The notes beneath the pieces were generated by a model. That model had not been told where the DNA came from and searched no databases. It saw only the letters and a program-made list of their open reading frames with translations. Below, piece by piece: positions 6,776-11,521 of a DNA stretch of 11,521 nucleotides (the stretch's first letter is position 1; every line of letters starts with the position of its first letter). This DNA comes from Betaproteobacteria bacterium (GTDB lineage Bacteria; Pseudomonadota; Gammaproteobacteria; Burkholderiales; Casimicrobiaceae), in assembly GCA_003153335.1 (NCBI GenBank), contig PLYG01000136.1:1-11521 (forward strand). Reading direction: 5' to 3'. The position numbers were made by a program, and so were the translations under genes.

Positions 6776-7831
6776 GTGAAAACCCTTGTCCTGACCCGGC
6801 CCGACGATTGGCACGCGCACCTGCGCGATGGACCGGTGCTGGCCGCGGTGGTTCCCGACACCGCGAAGCGCTTCGGCCGCGCGATCGTGATGCCCAACCT
6901 GAAGCCGCCGGTCGCGACAGTCGCCGCCGCAATCGCCTACCGCGAGCGCATCGTGGCCGCGGTGCCGTCCGGCATCGACTTCACCCCATTAATGACGCTC
7001 TACCTGACCGACAGGACAACCGCGGACGACATCCGCGCGGCCAAGGCCAGCGGCATTGTCTACGCCGTCAAGTACTATCCCGCGGGGGCGACGACCAACT
7101 CCGACTCCGGCGTGACTGCCATCGGCCACGCCTATGCCGCGCTGGCAGCGATGGAACAGGCGGCGTTGCCGCTGCTCGTGCATGGCGAAGTGACGGACGA
7201 AGGCGTGGACATGTTCGACCGCGAACGCGTGTTCGTGGACACCATCCTGCCCCGGATCCTGCGCGACTTTCCGGCGCTCAAGGTGGTGCTCGAGCACATC
7301 ACCACCCGCGAGGCGGCCGAATTCGTGCTCGCTGCGCCCGCGAATGTCGCGGCAACCATCACGCCGCAGCATCTGCTCTACAACCGGAACGCGTTGTTTG
7401 CAGGCGGCATCCGGCCGCACTATTACTGCCTGCCGATATTGAAGCGTGAAGCGCATCGGAGGGCGCTGGTTGCCGCCGCCACGTCGGGCAATCCCAAGTT
7501 CTTTCTAGGCACCGACAGCGCGCCGCACGCCCGCCACACCAAGGAGCATGCATGCGGCTGTGCCGGCTGCTATTCGGCCCCCGCTGCGATCGAGCTGTAT
7601 GCGGAAGCATTCGACGCGGCGGACGCGCTGGACCGGCTGGAGGCGTTCGCGTCGTTTCACGGACCCGATTTTTACGGTCTGCCGCGCAATCAAGACACGC
7701 TCACGCTGCGGCGCGAGGACTGGACGATGCCGGCCGAATTCGCGTTTGGCGCGGACCGCATCGTGCCGCTCAAGGCCGGTGAGGTCATCCGCTGGAAGAT
7801 TGCAACCTCCGAGGAAGAGCGCTCACTCTGA
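6776..7831 (+). CDS. pyrC: Dihydroorotase
   Basis: Catalyses reversible cyclisation of N-carbamoyl-aspartate to dihydroorotate, the third step of pyrimidine synthesis, in the cytoplasm. 351 aa, close to the usual 345-350 for the class II (E. coli PyrC) type. Zinc ligands are all present: His13 and His15 in DDWHAHLRD, the carboxylated Lys99 in YAVKYYPAGATTNS, His136 in LLVHGEVT, His174 in VLEHITT and Asp247 in LGTDSAPH. The start is GTG at 6776; an out-of-frame ATG at 6774 is immediately closed by TGA (ATGTGA), and no clear Shine-Dalgarno precedes it. It is transcribed alone, divergent from dksA, and followed 58 bp later by rnpB. Confidence 0.96.
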   Translation: MKTLVLTRPDDWHAHLRDGPVLAAVVPDTAKRFGRAIVMPNLKPPVATVAAAIAYRERIVAAVPSGIDFTPLMTLYLTDRTTADDIRAAKASGIVYAVKYYPAGATTNSDSGVTAIGHAYAALAAMEQAALPLLVHGEVTDEGVDMFDRERVFVDTILPRILRDFPALKVVLEHITTREAAEFVLAAPANVAATITPQHLLYNRNALFAGGIRPHYYCLPILKREAHRRALVAAATSGNPKFFLGTDSAPHARHTKEHACGCAGCYSAPAAIELYAEAFDAADALDRLEAFASFHGPDFYGLPRNQDTLTLRREDWTMPAEFAFGADRIVPLKAGEVIRWKIATSEEERSL

Positions 7832-7857
7832 CAAGGGGGGCGCCATCCGCCCAGGGG

Positions 7858-7873
7858 TGCGCGTCAGCGCGCA
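7858..7873 (+). terminator. Hairpin between pyrC and rnpB
   Basis: TGCGCG, loop TCAG, CGCGCA: a perfect 6-bp stem ending 16 nt before the rnpB 5' end, without a T-tract. Just after it, TACCAT (7877-7882) is a weak -10 candidate placed correctly for an rnpB start near 7890. Confidence 0.3.
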
Positions 7874-7889
7874 TGTTACCATCGCCCCC

Positions 7890-8278
7890 GAAGTCGGTCA
7901 GACAGTCGCTGGTAGCTTCGCGCTACGAGAGGAAAGTCGGGACTCCACAGAGCAGGGTGACGGCTAACGGCCGGACGCAGCAAGCGTGTGTGTGAGCACG
8001 CGCCCAAGGCGAGGAACAGGGCCACAGAGACGAGTCGCCGCATTGCGCGACCGGCGGGCGGCGCAAGCCGTAAGCCGGGATCAAACAACGCGGCGGGTGA
8101 AACGCGGCAACCTCCACCCGGAGCAACATCAAGTAGGCGCGCGATGACGCTGCTCGCGGAGCGCGCGGGTAGGTGGCTCGAGTGCCGGAGCAATCCGGCG
8201 CCTAGATGAATGACTGTCATAGGCACGGTCGCAAGACCGGTCCCGTAACAGAATCCCGCTTATCGGCCGGCTTCCCTC
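7890..8278 (+). ncRNA. rnpB: RNase P RNA, bacterial class A
   Basis: The catalytic RNA that trims the 5' leader of tRNA precursors. Seen: the 5' arm GAAGTCGGTC (7890-7899) pairs fully with GGCCGGCTTC (8265-8274), allowing G-U pairs, to form P1. CAGACAGTC near the 5' end pairs with GACTGTC in the conserved ATGAATGACTGTC for P2. The P4 arms GAGGAAAGTCGGGACTCC and ACAGAATCCCGCTTATCGG are present, as are CAGGGTG and the universal CTCCACCCGGAGCAA. About 389 nt, near the 377 nt of E. coli. Between P2 and P4 on the 3' side there is an extra hairpin (see separate entry). The gene is convergent with fabI, whose stop lies about 16 nt beyond the RNA; no T-tract terminator is visible. Ends are set by the P1 pairing and may be off by a few bases. 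Confidence 0.95.
8227..8240 (+). other. Extra P19-like hairpin within RNase P RNA
   Basis: CGGTC, GCAA, GACCG: a 5-bp stem capped by a GNRA tetraloop, inserted between the 3' arm of P2 and the 3' arm of P4, where E. coli has only a few bases. Position suggests the P19 helix of other class A RNAs; the name is inference. Confidence 0.6.
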
Positions 8279-8293
8279 ATTTCAGTGCGACGC

Positions 8294-9082
8294 TCAGTCC
8301 TCGGGGTTGCGGACCGCGCCGATCGAAAAGCCGCAATCGACGTAGGTGATCTCCCCGGTAATGGCGCTGGACAACCCGGACAGGAGAAAGGCCGCGACAT
8401 TGCCGACTTCGTCGATAGTGACGTTGCGGCGCAGAGCCGAGTTAGCCTCGACGTGCTTCAGGAGCTTGCCGAAGTTGCCGATGCCGGCTGCGGCGAGCGT
8501 CTTGATCGGGCCGGCCGAAATGCCGTTGACCCGCGTGCCTTCCGGGCCTAGACAGTAGGCGAGATAGCGAATGTTCGCCTCCAGGCTGGCTTTGGCCAGA
8601 CCCATCACATTGTAGTTTGGCAACGCGCGCACTGCGCCCAGGTAAGTCAGTGCAACCACCGCGCCATCGCGCCCCTTCATCAGCGGCCGCGCGCCCTTGG
8701 CCAGCGCCGCCAGGCTGTACGAGCTGATGTCATGGGCTATCGCAAAGGCTTCGCGCGTCAATCCGTCGAGAAAATCGCCCGCCAGCGCTTCACGCGGCGC
8801 GAAGGCGATCGAATGCACGAGACCGTCGAGCCCGCCCCATTCGCGTGCGAGCGTGTCGAACACGCCGGCGATCTCATCGTCCCTGCTGACGTCGCACGGG
8901 AGGATCAGGCCGCCGCCGAATTCCTTGGCGAGATCGACGACACGGTCCTTGAGTTTTTCACCCGCGTAGGTAAACGCCAGCGTCGCGCCTTCCCTATGCA
9001 CCGCACGGGCGATGCCATAGGCGATGGAGCGGCTGGAAAGCAGCCCGGTCAGCAGGATTCTTTTGTCCGAAAGCAATGCCAT
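8294..9082 (-). CDS. fabI: Enoyl-[acyl-carrier-protein] reductase (NADH)
   Basis: Performs the last reduction in each round of fatty-acid elongation, in the cytoplasm. 262 aa, the normal FabI length. It is a Rossmann-fold SDR enzyme: the nucleotide-binding LTGLLSSRSIAYGIA (11-25), CDV at 63-65, and the active site Tyr147, Tyr157 and Lys164 in TYLGAVRALPNYNVMGLAK are all present, followed by NGISAGPIKTLAA. Residue 93 is Ala (SIAFAP) where E. coli has the Gly93 associated with triclosan sensitivity; Ala occurs naturally in some FabI. Near the end VDCGFSI has Cys where VDGGFSI is usual. The ATG start has AAGGG about 6 nt upstream. It is divergent from the 3-hydroxybutyrate oligomer hydrolase gene and convergent with rnpB. 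Confidence 0.96.
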   Translation of the reverse strand: MALLSDKRILLTGLLSSRSIAYGIARAVHREGATLAFTYAGEKLKDRVVDLAKEFGGGLILPCDVSRDDEIAGVFDTLAREWGGLDGLVHSIAFAPREALAGDFLDGLTREAFAIAHDISSYSLAALAKGARPLMKGRDGAVVALTYLGAVRALPNYNVMGLAKASLEANIRYLAYCLGPEGTRVNGISAGPIKTLAAAGIGNFGKLLKHVEANSALRRNVTIDEVGNVAAFLLSGLSSAITGEITYVDCGFSIGAVRNPED

Positions 9083-9112
9083 GTCACGCCCTTGATCGAT
9101 ATCGACCCCCGC

Positions 9113-9118
9113 ATTCTA
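9113..9118 (-). promoter_or_regulatory. Candidate -10 box of fabI
   Basis: TAGAAT on the - strand, 30 nt before the fabI ATG, with no recognisable -35. It sits 12 bp from the opposing TATAAT, so the two promoters would overlap. Confidence 0.3.
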
Positions 9119-9129
9119 GCCGAGCACAC

Positions 9130-9135
9130 TATAAT
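9130..9135 (+). promoter_or_regulatory. Candidate -10 box of the oligomer hydrolase gene
   Basis: A perfect TATAAT 66 nt before the ATG at 9202; no good -35 at 16-18 bp spacing. Confidence 0.45.
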
Positions 9136-9201
9136 CATCGAGTGCAGCTGGCATCTGAGCGCACCCCAACCCGGCCCAACAAGGGCCAAGGAGACTTCGC
9201 A

Positions 9202-11313
9202 ATGGATTTGGCGCAACAAAAACCCCTGGTCATTCTGTTCACCACGCTGGCCATCGCCGGCTGCAACGGCTCGGGATCGGTCGAACTCAACCTCAAACCG
9301 GCGTTTGTCGGCACGATCGTGCAGACGAGCTATGACGGCAACACCGACGATCTGCTCACCGCCGGCCTGGGCAAGACCGGTCTGCAATCGGCGACCGCGC
9401 CCGCTATCGCCGATGCGAACAACCCGACCACAGCCGAACTGCGCCGTCTGGCGATCTACAACAACTACCGTGCTCTGCTCGACATGACCACGGTAGGCGG
9501 CTTCGGCGTCCTCTACGGCCCGAACATCGATGCCAACGGCGCTGTCACGACGGGCGAAGGCAAGATTGCCGGCACCGAATACATCGCCTACGCCGACGAC
9601 GGCAGCGGCAACCAGAACGTGACCATGATGGTCCAGGTCCCGAACACGTTCAACAAGAACGACCCCTGCATCGTCGCCGCGCCCTCATCCGGCTCACGCG
9701 GCGCCTACGGCGCGATTGGCACCGCCGGCGAATGGGGATTGAAAAAAGGTTGCGCGGTGGCCTACACGGACAAAGGCTCGGGCGCGGGCGTCCACGACCT
9801 CGCAACCAATACCGTGAACCTGCAAAACGGTACCCGTGCCGGAGCTGCGGCCGCCGGCAAGAATTCGAACTTCACCGCTGCCCTGACCGACGCCGAGCGC
9901 ACTGCGTTGCTGGCAGACCGCCCGAATCGCATCGCGGTCAAACATACGCACTCGCAGCAGAATCCGGAAAAGGACTGGGGCAAGAACGTGCTGAACTCGA
10001 TCGAGTTCGCGTTTTACGTGCTCAATGAACAGTTTGGCGGGACTAACGGCACGCTCAAGACGCGCGACATCAAGCCCGAGAACACGATCGTCATCGCCTC
10101 CAGCGTTTCCAACGGCGGCGGCGCCTCGCTTGCCGCGGTGGAACAGGACACGGCGGGTCTGATCGACGGCGTCGCCGTAGGCGAGCCGCAGATCCAGGTC
10201 GCCGCCCCGGCCAATGCCGCCTTGACGGTCACACGCGGCACCACCTCGCTGGCCGGCTTCGGCAGGCCGCTCTTCGACTATTTCACGCTGGCCAACCTGT
10301 ACCAGCCTTGCGCGGCCCTGTCGGCGCAGGCGGCGGACGCGCCCAGCATTACGCTGCTGAATGCGGCGAACGCGGCGATCCGCTGCACGTCGTTGAGGGC
10401 CAAGGGTCTGCTGACGTCCACGACCAAGGAGGCGCAGGCCGACGAAGCGCTGAATGTTCTGCTGACGGCCGGCTGGCAGCAGGAAACCATCCCGTATCAG
10501 GTATCGCACTATCTCTTCGCGGTCCCGGCGATCGCCGTCACCTATGGCAATACGTACGGCCGCTTCAGCGTCAAGGACCATCTGTGCGGATTCAGCTTCG
10601 CGGCGACTGGCGGCGACGGCAAGCCGGCGACCTACAGCCCGGCGCTGCTGGCCAAGATCTTCGGGACCTTTAATGGCGTGCCGCCGAACTCGGGGATCAA
10701 TATCATCAACAACAACGATCCGGTCAGCGGTGCGATCCTGGATTCGATTTCGGTATCGCCTTCGACCGGCAGCCTCGACTTCAACATCGACGGCGCTATC
10801 TGCCTGCGCAATCTATACACCGGCAGCGATGTCCTCGCGCAGCGCGTGCAATCCGGCATCACCGAAGTCAAGCACACCGCCAATCTGCATGGCAAGCCCG
10901 CGATCATCGTCCACGGCCGGTCCGACACCCTGGTTCCGCCCGCGTTCACTTCGCGGCCCTACTTCGGGGCCAACAAGATCGTCGAGGGCGCCGCCAGCAA
11001 GCTCTCGTATATCGAGGTCGCCAATGCCCAGCACTTTGATTCCTTCGTCGGCGGCGGCGCTGTCTTCGCCGGTTACGACACCCGCCTGATTCCGCTGCAT
11101 CGCTACTTCATCCAGGCGATGGACATGATGTATGCCAACCTGAAGAGCGGCGCCCCGCTGCCGGGTTCGCAAGTCGTGCGCACGGTGCCTCGTGGCGGCA
11201 CGGCCGGCGCGGCGCCGCAGATCACCGCAGCCAATGTGCCGCCGATTGTCGCGACACCGGCCGCGGCGGATGCCATCACCTTTGCCAACAATACCGTGAC
11301 CATCCCGAACTGA
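9202..11313 (+). CDS. D-(-)-3-hydroxybutyrate oligomer hydrolase, lipoprotein
   Basis: Hydrolyses short 3-hydroxybutyrate oligomers, products of polyhydroxybutyrate depolymerisation, to monomer. 703 aa, matching the roughly 700-aa 3HBOH family. The ATG at 9202 is chosen because AAGGAG (9188-9193) lies 8 nt upstream and it begins a lipoprotein signal (LVILFTTLAIAGC). The frame also runs back to 9076, overlapping fabI, and that extension has no signal-like features. The lipobox Cys is followed by Asn, which favours the outer membrane. A probable catalytic triad is Ser303 in SVSNGGG, Asp575 in HGRSDTLVPP and His611 in NAQHFDSF. Other family-like stretches are HTHSQQNPEKDWG and NGTLKTRDIKPENTIV. 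It is a single gene, divergent from fabI, and followed by hairpins and hslU. The family call is from pattern recognition, but length and motifs agree. Confidence 0.88.
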   Translation: MDLAQQKPLVILFTTLAIAGCNGSGSVELNLKPAFVGTIVQTSYDGNTDDLLTAGLGKTGLQSATAPAIADANNPTTAELRRLAIYNNYRALLDMTTVGGFGVLYGPNIDANGAVTTGEGKIAGTEYIAYADDGSGNQNVTMMVQVPNTFNKNDPCIVAAPSSGSRGAYGAIGTAGEWGLKKGCAVAYTDKGSGAGVHDLATNTVNLQNGTRAGAAAAGKNSNFTAALTDAERTALLADRPNRIAVKHTHSQQNPEKDWGKNVLNSIEFAFYVLNEQFGGTNGTLKTRDIKPENTIVIASSVSNGGGASLAAVEQDTAGLIDGVAVGEPQIQVAAPANAALTVTRGTTSLAGFGRPLFDYFTLANLYQPCAALSAQAADAPSITLLNAANAAIRCTSLRAKGLLTSTTKEAQADEALNVLLTAGWQQETIPYQVSHYLFAVPAIAVTYGNTYGRFSVKDHLCGFSFAATGGDGKPATYSPALLAKIFGTFNGVPPNSGINIINNNDPVSGAILDSISVSPSTGSLDFNIDGAICLRNLYTGSDVLAQRVQSGITEVKHTANLHGKPAIIVHGRSDTLVPPAFTSRPYFGANKIVEGAASKLSYIEVANAQHFDSFVGGGAVFAGYDTRLIPLHRYFIQAMDMMYANLKSGAPLPGSQVVRTVPRGGTAGAAPQITAANVPPIVATPAAADAITFANNTVTIPN

Positions 11314-11326
11314 TCGCCCGCCGCCT

Positions 11327-11347
11327 TCCCCTCGCAGGCGAAGGGGA
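11327..11347 (+). terminator. Imperfect hairpin after the oligomer hydrolase gene
   Basis: TCCCCTCGC (11327-11335) pairs with GCGAAGGGGA (11338-11347) with one bulged A, 13 nt after the stop. No T-tract follows. It may act as a weak terminator or transcript 3'-end protector. Confidence 0.4.
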
Positions 11348-11363
11348 GATGGATCGTTTGGCG

Positions 11364-11369
11364 TAGAAT
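11364..11369 (+). promoter_or_regulatory. Candidate -10 box of hslU
   Basis: TAGAAT 52 nt before the hslU ATG. No consensus -35 and no clear heat-shock sigma-32 pattern were found. Confidence 0.35.
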
Positions 11370-11374
11370 TGCAT

Positions 11375-11410
11375 CGCCGTCGGAGTACCTCCGGCGGCGT
11401 TTGCCTTTCA
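11375..11410 (+). terminator. Strong 11-bp hairpin before hslU (terminator or leader stem-loop)
   Basis: CGCCGTCGGAG (11375-11385) pairs completely (one G-U) with CTCCGGCGGCG (11389-11399) around a 3-nt loop and is followed by TTTTGCCTTTC. It looks like an intrinsic terminator for the upstream gene. If transcription starts at the TAGAAT box it would instead be a stem-loop in the hslU leader, ending 22 nt before the ATG. Confidence 0.6.
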
Positions 11411-11421
11411 GGACAGGCCCA

Positions 11422-11521
11422 TGTCGCACATGACCCCGCAGGAGATTGTTCACGAGCTCGACAAGCACATCATCGGACAACAGGACGCCAAGCGCGCGGT
11501 GGCGATCGCGCTGCGCAACCG
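11422..11521 (+). CDS. hslU: ATP-dependent protease ATPase subunit HslU (ClpY), 5' part
   Basis: HslU is the AAA+ unfoldase that feeds substrates to the HslV peptidase in the cytoplasm. The first 33 codons are present, beginning MSHMTPQEIVHELDKH and continuing IIGQQDAKRAVAIALRNR, nearly identical to the start of E. coli HslU, including the IIGQ motif. The Walker A region lies beyond the window. AGGA lies 7 nt upstream of the ATG. Unlike the usual hslV-hslU order, the gene ahead is an oligomer hydrolase; hslV is not in this window. Confidence 0.93.

Noticed and set aside
6160..7449. 429-codon + strand frame over dksA and pyrC
   Set aside because: It crosses the dksA antisense and an out-of-frame part of pyrC; both real genes have intact motifs.
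9076..9201. N-terminal extension of the oligomer hydrolase frame
   Set aside because: The ATG at 9202 has a strong ribosome site and opens a lipoprotein signal; the extension would overlap fabI and contains the likely promoter.

Overview
The window reads as chromosomal DNA of a GC-rich proteobacterium, most likely a betaproteobacterium. This rests on the housekeeping set (dksA with a cysteine-depleted zinc-finger region, sodC, pyrC, a class A RNase P RNA, fabI, hslU) together with a 3-hydroxybutyrate oligomer hydrolase typical of polyhydroxybutyrate users. The taxonomic call is inference; no rRNA or marker alignment was possible.

Region 1 (1-5452) is the accessory and most interesting part. 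On the + strand it holds the 3' end of a gingipain-type (C25) cysteine peptidase gene. This is followed 54 bp later by a 61-codon gene with a very strong ribosome binding site and a TTG start, whose product looks like a ribosomal-peptide (RiPP) precursor: a disordered leader, a YxxPxI motif, and a short tail with two cysteines and a terminal serine. Converging on it from the - strand is a compact four-gene set read in the order nucleotidyltransferase, HPr-kinase-like protein, PqqD-like peptide-binding protein (RRE), radical SAM enzyme. Together they look like a peptide-modification locus split into two convergent units. The proposed flow is that the PqqD-like protein holds the leader, the radical SAM enzyme and the kinase/nucleotidyltransferase pair modify the peptide, and the C25 peptidase may process or secrete-process it. 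No lasso cyclase and no transporter is visible, and the region left of base 1 is unseen.

Region 2 (5453-6775) is a short spacer with a strong hairpin, then a lipoprotein Cu/Zn superoxide dismutase (sodC) and dksA. Both are on the - strand and probably cotranscribed. The dksA-pyrC intergenic region carries divergent TATAAT boxes.

Region 3 (6776-9082) holds dihydroorotase (pyrC, +, GTG start), RNase P RNA (rnpB, +) and enoyl-ACP reductase (fabI, -), the last two convergent.

Region 4 (9083-11521) holds a complete lipoprotein-type 3-hydroxybutyrate oligomer hydrolase (+). After a hairpin-rich spacer comes the first 33 codons of hslU (+), which has no hslV in front of it. There is no gene-free stretch over about 300 bases, and I see no tRNA, insertion sequence, CRISPR array or attachment site.
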